From positions 23,572,013 through 23,636,012 of the forward strand of contig NC_087071.1 of assembly GCF_963678635.1 (NCBI RefSeq): a stretch of DNA of 64,000 nt, written 5' to 3'. Position numbers and translations under genes: made by a program. Under the pieces are notes generated by a model, which worked only from the letters and a program-made list of their open reading frames with translations, searched no databases and was not told the origin of the DNA. Origin of the DNA: Symsagittifera roscoffensis. Taxonomy: Eukaryota; Xenacoelomorpha; Acoela; Convolutidae. How positions within the stretch are numbered: position 1 is the stretch's first letter; each line of letters starts with the position of its first letter. Positions 1 through 13,186 of this stretch are shown piece by piece.

Positions 1-3000
1 GCTTCACCGGCTTTCTCGGTCTTGTTCGGGGACCTTCCATCTGAGCTCGTTCGTTCGGCAACAAAAGATAATTCTTCGCTTCGTCCACCAAATCCCGACA
101 GGACTCGTCGTTTTTCACGAGGTGATCCGAACTCACACTGACGAGGAACTTGGGGGACATCAAACAAAACCTGTTGGTAGAATGATATAATTAATGGCGT
201 TTATTCCTTTCTTGATGACAAAACTTAAAATGATTCAATATAATCAAATAATTGTTCATACTACAACGATGATCGTAATTACATTAAGTGATATTTCATT
301 TTAACGGATACAAGCAAATTAAAACCAATTCAGGGTTTTTTTTAATTCAAGGTGTTTTTCATTTTTCAAAAGTAGAAGTTTTAACATCTTTTACATGGAA
401 ATCAAATGCTCCAAATATTTGTTCATATCATTTCACACCAACCTGACATTTCCGAGAACTTGTGACAAAAATACCCTTCGGTTTGTCAAGTCATACTTGA
501 CCCATTGCATGACGGCATTGAACACTTGCTCTTCATTTCGCACATTGATTTCGTCGCTCGATATTATTCCGATTAATTGTTCTTTGGAGAGAAGAAGAAA
601 CTCATCGCTTTGCATGACCTGAAAGAAAAACGAGTTAAACACAGGCGAAGTTGCACTTCGCATACACAAGCAAAAATATGACCGATAACGTTACTGGGAA
701 AAACTGAATGAGTAAAACTTTGAGTCTTCAAAAATTCTTAGGCGACGCAAGCCAATTATGACGCATAAGCAGTACCAGTCAATTTGAAAAAAAAAGAAAT
801 TTATCAACTAACATGTCTCCATTTATAGAGCAGTCTATGGAGCAGTAATAACATGAAAAAAGTAAATGTAATAAAAATGAAATGATTTTTTTTAATTGGA
901 GATTTTTTCTAAAAAATCATACCCCATACGCCATATCAAGTACAAAGTGATAAATTTCGCTCCTAGTAACCAATCAATTATGGCAAATAAGCTTCCTTCA
1001 ACCAATTTGGAACGATTTCTATGACGGATTGAATGTGCGCTTACGCGTTAATAGCATGTAATAGATCGCGCGTTAATTTTCCCAAATTGACCAAAATGGA
1101 AACTTTCATACCCCCATAACTTTACGAAAAACGATCACAGCTGAAATATTTTTCCAAATTTGAGTTCAGGACAACAATATTTTTTGAATGACATAGAAAA
1201 ATCCTGTCAAAAATGGCTAGTTATAAGTCGAAATTTGTCTGAAAAAAAACACCCCGAGCACAAATATTCGTCACTTTCGTTACGAAAGTCGGAACAATAA
1301 TAGTCTGTGTTAAAAGCCGCAGCATAGGCTGTACTTAATGGCTGGTTATTGATTAAATTGAACACTTTCAAAATAAACACATTTTATTGCAACAATATTT
1401 GCGTCACAACAAAATTTGCAACTTAGGTTGAAAAAAAAAACGATAGTTCAAACTATAACACAAGCATTGCTTGTGTAAACAAACACATTAATTATTGTAA
1501 GGACAATGGATGGATTTTTTCAGCTTTTAAAGAACTTTTTCGTTTAAAAATGAAAAAAAAAACTGCAAACCCTAATTAAGAGAACATTTACTTCGTCCAT
1601 TAACACATTGTTGTTGTTGCTAGCCCCATATAATAATATTTATTAGTTTAAGTAAAAATATTGCTTCTCATTACTTAAACGAGGGTGACTAATTACATTT
1701 TAGCATATAACCAGGGTGACCACTTTTTTTTAGGTGTAAATAGTGACTTTTAGTGACCATTGAAAAAATAGTGACCAATAGTGACTGGTCACTAAAATAG
1801 TGACCAAGTGGTCACCCTGCATATAACTGAGAAGGAAAACCTAAATTCCTCTTGGAAACGGAAATTGAATGAACTATTAAGTCTTAATCTCCTGAGTTTT
1901 AAATGCACAACATTGACCACTTCTGTTCAAGTAAAGCCTCGAATAAACTATCATTATGTTTTAGGGTGGGCAATTGACCTGTAAGCATGAATAAGTATAA
2001 ATACAACTTACTTCTTGTATCTTGTCGTACGTGTACTTGTCAGCCACTCGGAGTAGCTCCCTGCACGAGTGAGTGTCTGCGAATGCCCTGATGCCCAGAC
2101 AGTTGGTGGGGTCTAACTGCTTCTTCAGAAACTCACAACACACCTCCAGAACCTAAACGAGGAAAATCTTTGAGTTATAATGGTGATGTTCTTCCTCAAT
2201 TTTCACACTTATTTTAGGTATTTTTTGAATCATCATTGTTACTCATTGCTTGAAGGTGAGAGAACAATTTAGGTATTATTGGACTCAAAGTTGTTCTTTG
2301 CTTCAAGCCATGAAAAACAATGATGATGCTCCTGGATTCCTCAAATTCTTCACGGATTTGTTGTACAATTAGATCAACCTATGCTTCTTCCTTACAAGCC
2401 CAAAACTTTCAAAAATCCGCCTCCTGACAATCTGATGCTATTATTTACAGCAGGTTCATGTAATAACAATAATAAATTGTTTCAAATATATCTAACATTT
2501 TATCACTTTTTTATATAATACTTCTACAACACGCAGATCATTTTAGAAGATCGCCGCATTCTCGGTTAGACATTTATTTCATTTCCTACCTCTTCGATTT
2601 GTAAGAGACATGCGGCTGGGAGAAGAACTTGTACGTTTGTGATCTCGACCACGATAGATCCCGTGTAGCAGAAGTCGATGAGTGCCTCCACGGCCGCAGA
2701 GTCCACTTCGTTCAACACAATCGCGTCCTGATGAGTCTCTGAAACGTGAACAGATAATTTTCGACGTCTGATTTTTAAATTGGAAAAACGGAAAAAACTC
2801 ACCAGTTTTTTTTCGACACTGAGGCAACTGAACTTTTTTGGAAACCAATTTACAAATTAAAAAGCTAAGAAGTACTATGCTTGAAAAAGTTTCAAATTGT
2901 GTTTGAAAATGTAAATCGTGGAACAAGAAAACCGTCAACTTCACATAATTAAAAAAATTGCTTAAAGACAAGAAGCAAAATAAACACACTTACTTCAAAT

Positions 3001-5928
3001 CGGTCAGCTGCACTGATATTTAACAAAGAGACGAAGCTGAGCTTCGCAACCACTTGCGATACACAAATGAATGACAAAAATTAAAAACAAATGAAAAGAA
3101 ACAAAAATTTTGAAAAAAAACTTTTTGTCAATAAAAATTACAACAAAAACTTTACAAGGAGCTTTCAGACTATTAGAAAGAAGCGCTATTAGAAAGAAGC
3201 GGTATAGAAAGAAGCGGTAAATTTTTATTTTGCAAAAAAAACAGGTCTTGACTGGAATCGAACTTCCGGGCTTTGTCTCAAGCATGGGTGTTACTACAAT
3301 TTCGAAGAACCCTGAACCTTCAAAAAAATTGGGCCAAGTGGGGCTACGGCAACTAAGCCCGCAAAAAAAACAGACGGAAGAAAGTCTGAAAAAACACAAA
3401 AACTCGTTTGCAAAAAAAACAGGTCCAGGTCGGATTCCAACCACAAGCCGTGCCAAGCCATTGAGTTACCTCAATGCTAAATGCGCCCGATGGTTGATTG
3501 AACTTGAATTTATAATTACTGAGAGGTAACGATACCTGAGCAGAAACCATTCATGCCAAAAAAAATCAAAAATTCTTATCTGATAAAAAATAAGTCCTTT
3601 CCCCTAAGAACACACACAGGCACAAAACATTTTCGGTCATCAAACGATGCAATAATACTCTAAGTCGATATAAATACAGATGCGATGTTGCACTTCGCAT
3701 ACACAAGCTAAAATATGACCGATAACGCTAGGGAAAAACTGAATGAGTTAAACTTTGAGTCTACATAATTTCTTAAGTGACGCACGCCAATAATGAGTCT
3801 AAATAAATGCTAAGTGACGCAAGCCAATTATAACGCATTAGCAATTTCAATTAATTTGAAAAAAGAAATTTACCAACTAACATGTCTCAATTTATAGAGC
3901 GGACGCATTTTAACTAGTATACGAAAAAGTTCATTAAAACCCTCCGACCCTGCCCAGTTTCGAACTCTCTGATTTTGTTCCGAGTATCCTTCCCTACCTC
4001 TACGCTACAGGTCCATGATACCTTGAAGCTAAAGTGCTATTTGTAAAATAATAGTCTGTATTAATATCGTTAGCATTGGCTGTACCTAAAAGCTGGTTAT
4101 TGATCTCATGCACATACTGCAATAAAAGAACACTTTCAAAATGAACGCTAGAGTTTGCCACTTAGGTTGATAAAAAAGAGAGTTCATAATTATCACACAA
4201 TCTTTGCTTGTGTAAATAAACCAAAGCCTATTAAGCCGAAAGGAAGACAAAAAAAATGAAAAATGAAGTTTGAACAATTCGAATTGGTCAAATTACAACC
4301 AATAAAAAAGTAAATTTCGATAAGGCCAGATATTTAAAATGCCAACAAACTAAAATTAAGTATGTTGCAACAGAAAGGTCCAATAGATGAATGAGTCCTG
4401 GAGATGAATGAGTCCTGTGAACGAAGTTATTTACGGGAAGAAAGTCTAGTATCCGATTGCAAGGGTAAAAAAGCTTGGAACGCTTGAAATTTCGAGCCTA
4501 TTTTTCCGCACTCCTTCGCTCTAGTTAGTTAACCAATTCCTACATTGAAGAACTCACTTCACTGTCTTCGAGCCCAAAAAATGAAACCCAAAGGCGACTC
4601 TTGGTAATAAATTTTAGGTGGAGGGGCATCGGGTTTTCCTCACAAAACTTTGCTCCAAAAAGTTGGCCACATTTAATTGTTATCAACTATTAAATTGCTA
4701 AATACTTGTTTTGTTGAAAAGAGGTGACATGAACAAATAACTTAATTAGTTCTTTGAAAACTGTTACTCAAGCAATATATTTTAAACGCAATTCTTTTTA
4801 CAACCAACATGTAAAAACCCCTTTGCAACCCCAGGTAAAATAACAGCATACATTATACACTATAGTTACTAACCAGCCAAGTTGTTGGTGAACATGGCTT
4901 TGAAGTATGGCGAACAGCCAGACAAGACCAGCTTGTGGGCCATAATAGTTGTCTCATTCACTCTGATAGTCACATCGCACAAAGCACCACTGCGTCTCAT
5001 TATGTTGAGTTCTTTGAGGAATCCTCGAGAGTGTTTCTCAGAGGTGTACGCCATTTTCTAAAATAACAGATACAAACCATTCCTACATTATATTACCTCG
5101 AGAAAATTTAAAATGAAACAGTTCAATTAAATGAGTCCAGACCCTGAAGTGATCGAAGAAAGCCCCAAATAATGCTCCAATTAGTTTTTGTGAAGGTAGT
5201 ACATATTTTTTAAAAGGTGCGGGATATACGTTCAAAGCGTCACCCGCTCATTCATTTCCACAGACAGGAACTAGGAGAGGGTGTGTTTTCCTCTCTTGAT
5301 TTTGATTACCTCAAAGAAAGCTGATTAACGCTCTTTCAACTGTCTAATAAAAAAAGTTCCCCGGTGTCAAGAAATTAATTGTTTTCAGACCAAATTAGAC
5401 GAACACATTTCATGAGAGACTGGCCTCCCAATTTAATTCTACTGCATTTGTAACGATGTTTTAGCTATTTTGAACACTCATTTTCATAGTTTTTCACATG
5501 ATTCAGTCGGACTTTACAAAACTAACAGCAACTTCAGAAAATAATCGATTTTTTATCTCATTTTTTTTTGAATTTCTGCTCTTAAATCATTAGGATCGGA
5601 ATATTCTTTGCTACTTGCACAGCCAACGACTTTCTTTGTTTGTAAATTGAATTTATTTTCTTGATGCAACGGATTTCCTGAAACTTTTGAGCCAAAGCTA
5701 GTTCTTAATCCTGAAGCAGCCATCCTACCCCAAAAATGAACCACTAATAAGTTCAGAACAAAAATCAGTTTTTTTTTCAAAACTAATGGTAATTTAATAC
5801 ATGGTTCATAGGGCATTAGAATTGGGTTTGCCAAATTAAATCTTTTGATTGAAATTTACCTGCTGATTTGACGACGGTTCGACCATCGTCACATCACAAG
5901 CTGACAAATCCACCACTGGTGACGTCAT
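1..5928 (-). CDS. KLHL20: KLHL20/diablo-type BTB-BACK-Kelch protein, 5' six exons (partial)
   Basis: Substrate adaptor of a cullin-3 ubiquitin ligase. Exons in transcript order, all with GT-AG borders and matching phases: 5860-5928 (start ATG, 23 codons), 4874-5057, 2590-2738, 2012-2152, 443-618 and 1-170, which runs off the left edge. The BTB part includes [17 protein letters not shown] and CSPYFKAMF. The third exon gives the end of BTB ([20 protein letters not shown]). The BACK part has [20 protein letters not shown] and [15 protein letters not shown], then [20 protein letters not shown], and the last exon has [15 protein letters not shown] and GPRTRPRKP, the lead-in to the kelch repeats. 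These stretches read like KLHL20 more than KLHL2/3/17/18. The kelch propeller, which would bind substrate, lies outside the window. Exon 5860-5928 is inferred: its phase-0 donor joins an acceptor just before KMAYTSEKH. Confidence 0.88.
645..1480. repeat. Dispersed repeat D1, copy 1 (intron of KLHL20)
   Basis: Non-coding AT-rich block that shares several long diverged segments, in the same order, with 3655-4240: the start (GTTGCACTTCGCATACACAA), a middle part ending at AACATGTCTC, and an end part from AATAGTCTGT to GCTTGTGTAAA. Both ends carry a CACAAGC / GCTTGTG inverted motif, which would suit a non-autonomous DNA element. No coding capacity is visible. Confidence 0.55.
1704..1827. mobile_element. 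hAT-type MITE with 8-bp target-site duplication
   Basis: A 108-bp element (1712-1819) with perfect 14-bp terminal inverted repeats CAGGGTGACCACTT / AAGTGGTCACCCTG, flanked on both sides by the 8-bp direct repeat CATATAAC (1704-1711 and 1820-1827). An 8-bp duplication and CAGGG-type ends fit a hAT-transposase-mobilised MITE. The inside is made of repeated TAGTGACC motifs and has no ORF. It lies in the KLHL20 intron between 618 and 2012. Confidence 0.85.
3240..3505 (-). repeat. Tandem tRNA-like (pol III type) sequences, SINE relic
   Basis: On the minus strand a B-box-like motif AGTTCGATTCC (3254-3264) and a second one, GGTTGGAATCC (3432-3442), are each followed by a GACCTG stem-like stretch and a run of eight T. 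The two units have the same tail, as expected for dimeric or tandem tRNA-derived repeats. No complete cloverleaf could be drawn, so a functional tRNA is not claimed. Located in the KLHL20 intron. Confidence 0.4.
3655..4240. repeat. Dispersed repeat D1, copy 2 (intron of KLHL20)
   Basis: Second copy of the block at 645-1480, same orientation. It is shorter in the middle and interrupted around 3940-4025 by a tRNA-derived SINE head. The two copies lie in different introns of the same gene. Confidence 0.55.
3940..4022 (-). repeat. tRNA-derived SINE head (A and B boxes)
   Basis: On the minus strand there is an A box TAGCGTAGAGG (3997-4007) and, 30 bp further on, a B box AGTTCGAAACT (3956-3966), the normal internal pol III promoter layout. 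The sequence continues into an AT-rich tail without a clear end. No mature tRNA fold was found, so a SINE head or tRNA pseudogene is likeliest. Confidence 0.5.
5553..5834 (-). CDS. Unidentified small ORF inside KLHL20 intron 1
   Basis: A 93-residue open frame on the same strand as KLHL20, ending in a stop. Only the part from an internal Met ([17 protein letters not shown], 56 residues) looks protein-like; the upstream part is hydrophobic and low in complexity. It cannot be spliced in frame to KLHL20 exon 1 at its obvious acceptors. I do not recognise the protein. It could be a nested small gene, a terminal exon of an alternative transcript, or chance. Confidence 0.25.
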   Translation of the reverse strand: MANPILMPYEPCIKLPLVLKKKLIFVLNLLVVHFWGRMAASGLRTSFGSKVSGNPLHQENKFNLQTKKVVGCASSKEYSDPNDLRAEIQKKMR

Positions 5929-6332
5929 TTTTCACGACGACAAGACCAGATCAGACCCTGGAATTCTCTTGTACTGTCACGTTTTCTTGAGTTAAATCTT
6001 ATGTTGATTCAGAATTTGGAGATAAACTGTTGTGAGATAGATTTGCTTGGTAGATACCGAGAAAACCCGATTTAAAAAACACCGGGTTCAAAGAATCTGA
6101 AAATAAAACACAGGGTTTTGGGTCCCAGCACCAAATTCCCAAACCCGAAACGATTACTCATCATTAGTCCTTTAATCATTCTTTCTCAAAATAAAACTAA
6201 ACTTAAACAGTTCATCGACTCATTTTTTACACACTTTCAGTCTCTATTCAATTAAAACGATAGAAGCCTTTTCAAAAAATGACACAAGTTCTCTAGACGG
6301 ATGATAAACAACATAGTTTTAATTTGATCAGT

Positions 6333-7288
6333 TCACTTTTTATACACTTTTAGCTTCACTTTCGACTTAAACGACTGAGGCCGAACTCCCGTCGGGTATT
6401 TCTGGATCTGCTTCGCCAACTGCATCGAATCCAACTCCTCCCAAGGTACGAAATCTTTTCCTTCGCTACCTCGTTTCTTCATCAACAACTTCTCCAAATG
6501 TTGGTTTCGTGTTTGATGTACACATTGTTCTAGCATACGGTAAATTAGTACAAACTGGGTCAAAAAAAAACTGTAAACAAAAGGGACAATTAGATGCAGC
6601 AGAAAAAAATCTATTAAATTACACTAGTCATCAGCCAAAATCTTAGGTACTTTAAGCGTCTTTTTCTGAAGCGTCTTTTTTTAAGTCAACACTCAAATTT
6701 CCAGTTCGTTGCTCGAAAAATTACAGATTTGTGACCCAATTTCAACTAAATAACCAAGAATTCTATGTTCTTTCACGCAATGTTCCACTGCAAAGTCAAA
6801 TTCTTTGAAGCAGTTTAAGAGAGCAGCCATTTCAGTGTTGCATGGGAGTTGTCGTCCTTTGGTCTTTGAGACGGCACGCACGTTGTCGGCTAGTCGACCC
6901 GGAGGAACTCCTGAAATAATATCGTGCTTATTCATTTCTCGTATTAAAATAACTTTGCAACACACAAACCCAAAACTTATCTAGCATTTTTTGGTTTAAT
7001 GCTCACAGATAAAGCAAACAAAACGATTGGGTCACTTCGATCTCGGACAGTAGATTCACAGTTTCATCCACCTCAAGGCGGAATGGAACGCCTATGGCAC
7101 AGCGGATGACACTCCACTTCCTCCAGGGCTATTTAAAAAAATTGGCACACGTTATCCGGACTGGATGGAAAAAGACACCAAAAAATCGCCACCCAAATTT
7201 CAGATACATATCATAAGAGTGTAGTAAAGATTATTTACAACTAACCTCTGACTAACTGAGTAGGCATCCTCACTCCTGGAATGGCCAT
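6333..7288 (-). CDS. CHCHD1: Small mitoribosomal subunit protein mS37 (CHCHD1), three exons
   Basis: Structural protein of the mitochondrial small ribosomal subunit with a twin-cysteine CHCH fold. Exons 7246-7288, 6755-6910 and 6333-6529 give 131 residues with consistent phases. The cysteine pattern is C-x9-C-x10-C-x9-C (CNTEMAALLNC ... CVKEHRILEQC), exactly as in CHCHD1; the last pair forms only after splicing of exons 2 and 3 (donor G|GTTATT, acceptor CTAG|AACAAT), which supports the model. The C-terminal tail (KKRGSEGKDFVPWEELD to KVYKK) is basic. The start ATG at 7288 is the simplest choice, but the frame stays open upstream (GPAKIYKPRPLNRM), so a further 5' exon, perhaps at 7602-7784, is possible. 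Confidence 0.82.
7027..7146 (+). repeat. SINE body relic
   Basis: Diverged relative of the 3' half of the SINE at 10626-10839: it shares the CATCC-CTC start, the AAGGNGGNANNGG box, GGATGACA and a final GGGCTA-TT-AAAAAAA tail. The tRNA-like head is missing. It lies downstream of mS37 exon 1, in its intron. Confidence 0.45.
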
Positions 7289-7601
7289 CCTGTTCAGAGG
7301 TCTGGGCTTGTAAATCTTGGCGGGTCCATGTCTCACTACATTTCCATTGTAATGATTTTCAATGCTACTCTTTTGCAGGGGTCGGCACAATCATATTTTT
7401 TTTATCAAGATTAAAACTACTATTTTGGTTCTAAAAACCTCAAAAATTGTATAAAACTTCTGAAACTTTTTATTGATGCCATTTCCAATTTAGGAGCTGA
7501 GCTGACTTATTATTGAAAATTTGATGTACTTAACTTGCTCCGTAAAGTTTCGCTTTTAAAACAGTTTAAGAACACTAACTAAAAACAATTTGAGCCACTC
7601 A

Positions 7602-7784
7602 TTATTCATTTGTGCCAACCTTGCTCTTCTCTCTTTGAGGCTGAAAACTAAACTTTTCACTCCAAGCTGAAGTATCGAGTAGAAGATTAGACTGCGTTTG
7701 TGACGTTGAGGCGTTATTTGAGGTGGTTTGAGAGGTGGATGGTAGTTTAGCTAGCCCTGCTCGGGCTAAAATGGTTGACCACAT
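7602..7784 (-). CDS. Short ORF, possible 5' exon upstream of mS37
   Basis: ATG-initiated 60-residue frame beginning MWSTILARAGLAKLPS, which resembles a mitochondrial presequence (basic, hydroxylated, no acidic residues early). It ends in a stop, but a GT donor after the codons for REKSK is in phase with a weak acceptor (GCAAAAG) before the open frame that runs into mS37 exon 1. It could therefore be an upstream exon of mS37, a separate micro-gene or chance. The acceptor lacks a good pyrimidine tract. Confidence 0.3.
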   Translation of the reverse strand: MWSTILARAGLAKLPSTSQTTSNNASTSQTQSNLLLDTSAWSEKFSFQPQREKSKVGTNE

Positions 7785-8013
7785 TTCACATAAATATCAT
7801 GTTCAATATCTGAAATTGATATGAGGACTATCCTATGTCGGTTTCGAATTTGTATCAAATCAAATTACATATCATTGTTTAGTCCAAAATATCATTAAAT
7901 AAAGAAAAATAATTATTTAAACTATTTACTTAAAACTATTTCTTCTAGGCTTTCTCAAACAAAAAAAAACTTTTCAAATCAATGATAGAACACAAAAAAT
8001 ATTGATCTCATCC

Positions 8014-8019
8014 TTTATT
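8014..8019 (-). terminator. AATAAA polyadenylation signal of DIMT1
   Basis: AATAAA on the minus strand, 52 bp after the DIMT1 stop codon, in the expected position for 3'-end cleavage of that transcript. Confidence 0.45.
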
Positions 8020-8070
8020 CGACCAATTTTTGGTAATTTGTAATTCAAGGCAATAAATTTTAATCATCTT

Positions 8071-9767
<1,697 letters not shown>

Positions 9768-10005
9768 TTATCTTTAAGAGCATTAAACTTCGTTAACTAA
9801 ATCAGGCAATTCTAAAAGTCACAACAGTCAAAAAAAGTTTTGTGAGACTATTTTATTCAATCCCATACTAAAAAATTAACCGTTTAAGTTTTCGCCACCT
9901 TCAAATTATGATAAACTTTCGAATTTAAAATAGCTACCAATTCTAGACACAGCTCGTCTTCATACCCCACTTGAGCTAGTTACACCGCAAAACTGACGTT
10001 TGTAA

Positions 10006-10015
10006 GGGGCGGGGC
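10006..10015. promoter_or_regulatory. GC box upstream of DIMT1
   Basis: GGGGCGGGGC, a perfect Sp1-type GC box, about 245 bp upstream of the DIMT1 start codon in an otherwise AT-rich region. Promoter function is inferred from position only. Confidence 0.3.
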
Positions 10016-10614
10016 TGTTGTTGTCAGGGGTGTCTTAAAAGCAAGCTTGCCAATCGCAAAACACATTCAAATAATCATTGTGAAACTAAAACTATAGCTC
10101 ATGAAGTTTGATTTTTCAAAATATAAAATTACTTAAACTATTTAGAGAAGCTTGAGCAATTAGATGATTTACTTTAGCAGTATATTCTTTATCATTTGGT
10201 AAATAAACGTATTCTATGAACTGTAAAAAAGAGCACTGTAACAGTTAAAGCACAATTTAAAGCACAGATGTAGTTCTAAAGACGAGGTTCAAATTTTACA
10301 TCCGGCACAAGTATAACCAAAATGTTCCGACCGCTGAATGATTTTGACGTCATAAAAGAGAAGCGATAACTAAATTGTTTAGGTACGTATTGCAAAAAAA
10401 CAAGCGAGTTTATTGACTATAACCTTGCATAACCATAATTTAACGATGACTGTTGACTCACAAATATAAGAACTGTGCAGACAACAAAATGATAAATGTG
10501 ATTAAAACGCGAAGAAAAACTAAGTGTGTTTTGGATGCTTGGGCAGGAGACAGAGCTACATTTTAACCTCTTGTGAAAATGAGGATGTAACAGAAGACAA
10601 AACCAAACAAGGAT

Positions 10615-10850
10615 AGCCGGTTACTCTGGAGCAGCCGTGGTCGAGTGGGTTAGGCACATGTCTCTCAACACGAGGGTCATGCATTCTAATCTCGCTTGGG
10701 TCACGGTTGGAGGGGTCCCAGTGTCATCCGCCTCTTCAAGGTGGGACCGGCTGCGGCGAAATGGATGACATCTCCCCCTCCCCCACGGTTGGTCCTGCAC
10801 TGAGCAGGCCGGGGGCTAATTAAAAAAACGAATAAAAAAAGCCGGTTACT
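10615..10850 (+). mobile_element. tRNA-derived SINE with 11-bp target duplication
   Basis: Element body 10626-10839, flanked by the direct repeat AGCCGGTTACT (10615-10625 and 10840-10850). The head is tRNA-like, with A box TGGTCGAGTGG at 10638-10648 and a degenerate B box around 10675-10691. A conserved middle (CCGCCTCTTCAAGGTGGGAC, GGATGACA) follows, then an A-rich tail (TAAAAAAACGAATAAAAAAA). Intact duplications suggest a fairly recent insertion by LINE machinery. Confidence 0.8.
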
Positions 10851-11286
10851 GTGCAAGTAGCAAAGAATGTTCCGACCATTCAAAATAGTGTCTTTTTTTC
10901 TGCGAGGTAAGATAAAAAGATCTGAGCAAAAATTAAGAATTTAGGCATATTCGACAGTCATAAAATTTTTTAATATTGTTCGAATTACGACTGAAAAATC
11001 TTAACTATGACATATCACTCGACCCATTCCGATGATTATTTGTGGTACCTTATTTTAGAATCGGTCATGTACTAAACTTCTTGCTCCCTGTTTCAACACA
11101 CGCCATCCTCACTAGACTATCATTTCGGCATACGCATATTTATGAATCCGAGTGACCATGCTAAGAGGGGTGTTATCATCTTCGGTTTTGTATACTAGTT
11201 CTCCATTTTTCAAACTTGCTTTTCTACACGACTCTTGTTGCGTTGTTACCTAAGGGCTAAATACTCAAATCTGCTTTTTTCCAGAA

Positions 11287-11706
11287 CTATGCAGTTAGCT
11301 TTTGCCAGTAGTTCAACAATTTTATAGGGCAATTCTTATCTTCATTACGCTCAGCAATAGTAGGAGCAGCTACAATGGGCATATGGCTTAATGTTAAGCC
11401 AATTAACAGCATCAATGGAGTGAGCGGAAGTGTCTTCGGTATCACCCGAAATTGTTGTGGTCTTGATTTGATTATAGCATCTAGAAAATTTGAGACATGA
11501 CTTGCCAAACAGCCCTTGCAATACATCAGCTTCTGAATCGATCGATGATAGGCTCTTACTGTCATGGGCAGTACATCGAAACTGATCAATGAAGCTGAGC
11601 TACCGAAATAGTAACTGAAGCTAGAAAGATTGGTCTGCGGAATAATTGTTGAGATCATGGTATGTTCGATCCGTTCAATTGTCTTGGTTACAATTGAGGC
11701 TAGCAC
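11287..11706 (-). CDS. Unidentified ORF, about 120-140 residues
   Basis: Open frame with no ATG at its upstream end; the first ATG would give about 122 residues. It includes SSFSYYFGSSASLISF and a hydrophobic stretch LPLTPLMLLIGLTL that could span a membrane. I do not recognise it, and it matches no element family seen in this window. It could be an exon of an unknown gene or chance. Confidence 0.25.
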   Translation of the reverse strand: MLASIVTKTIERIEHTMISTIIPQTNLSSFSYYFGSSASLISFDVLPMTVRAYHRSIQKLMYCKGCLASHVSNFLDAIIKSRPQQFRVIPKTLPLTPLMLLIGLTLSHMPIVAAPTIAERNEDKNCPIKLLNYWQKLTA

Positions 11707-13186
11707 AAAGTGGGCTGACTTGTGATTTCAGAATCCGGAGAAAATTAGAAGCTTCCCCGTATCTGATGGAGTTTGACCTTTTGTAGTACTCTCAGCTAGT
11801 GTGCTTGGTCTCCTCAAATTATGAGGCGGCCAGAATGAATATTTCGTGATAGCTGGAAAGTGGCTCGATCAAACTAAAAATGAATTGCGATGATTAGGTT
11901 ATTAGAAATTTTGAGTGATATTAGTTAACTATGGAAATATAGCCAACAAAGAGTTGGAAAATGGACATAAAGGCCGTTTATGATTGACAATCTTTTAATA
12001 AAACGAACTCAATTTGAGAAAACTGGATCAATCGGTATAATTTTTTATTCCGGTACGAAATCTGTAAAATAAATTCCGCTTTCTTAACTAGAAGTTGATC
12101 ACGTTTTTCATGACGTTTATACTTTTACTGTTCAATAGTGGAATTTGCCTTCCTGTTAAAACAATGGAATCAACCTGAAATTAAAAAGAAATCAAACCGC
12201 GAAAAATTAAAATTTAGCGTGAAAATTTTTTAACTTTTTCTTAAAAAACCAAAAAAAAATCACTAAGACCTATAAAAGAGCATTCACTGCAATCATGACG
12301 CTCAAAAATTAAGATTCTTTTTAATGTACTTACAATCTCATCATTAAAAGAATGCTTTATTTGCTTCAAGAACTTTTTGTTTGAATTTTTAAAATGAAAC
12401 TCTAGCAATGTGTTCACAATAGATCAATTTCTTTATTGAGGTGTCAAAAAAACGGAAACAACGTTGCGTAACAGAACTTTTAAATGCAATTGATCGATTA
12501 TTTGTTTCGCTTCAATTGTTTTACTTTATCTAGCTACGATACTTTTCTCCTCCAGTATGCTTACAATCGAATATGATATAAGAGTTAAGAATCATGCTGC
12601 CTGTTGTAGTATAGACTAATTTAGCGTGATCCAGCGATTTAAAAAATGAAAAAACTCAGACAAAGGTCCGGTTAACGGAGATTGGGCAGTGTTATGAAGA
12701 AACGCGACTCGAAAGTAAGTATTTCATAACCCTCAACAAACGTTAAGTTTCAGAACCACAACTTATGCTCAATTTATGGCAAATAAAATATTTTTTTCCG
12801 GTCGGTCGGAACAATAATTGACGAAATTAACGTAACTTACATCGTGTTTCAAACACTATAGCAGATAGAACTTTAACAGAACTAGATTATTAATTTACTC
12901 AATTAAAAAGAAACACATTTGATTCAAATTTTCTGGAAAAAAAATCATTAGGGGAATTTAAGAGGGCTAACACAACAGAAAGCTTAGATACAATCCTTGA
13001 TCAGCATAATCAGAAAATGAAACATTTGTCAAAACTCATGGCAATCAATTCAACTAAAAACACCTATTTAAAAAATCAATTAAACGGCACTTTAATTAAA
13101 GCAAAAAGAAAAACCTAATTAAATAAGCAACTAAACGGTACTTTCATGAGGCGTCAGTTCCTTTCTGGATCCATAGCAAGATCTCT
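11707..13186. other. Gene-free AT-rich stretch
   Basis: No convincing ORF, RNA gene or repeat family was recognised. It should contain the 3' UTR of the helicase gene, whose stop is at 13187. Confidence 0.4.

Noticed and set aside
3004-3529. Overlapping long frames on both strands (150 and 99 residues)
   Set aside because: Low complexity and overlapping tRNA-like tandem sequences; no protein-like composition.
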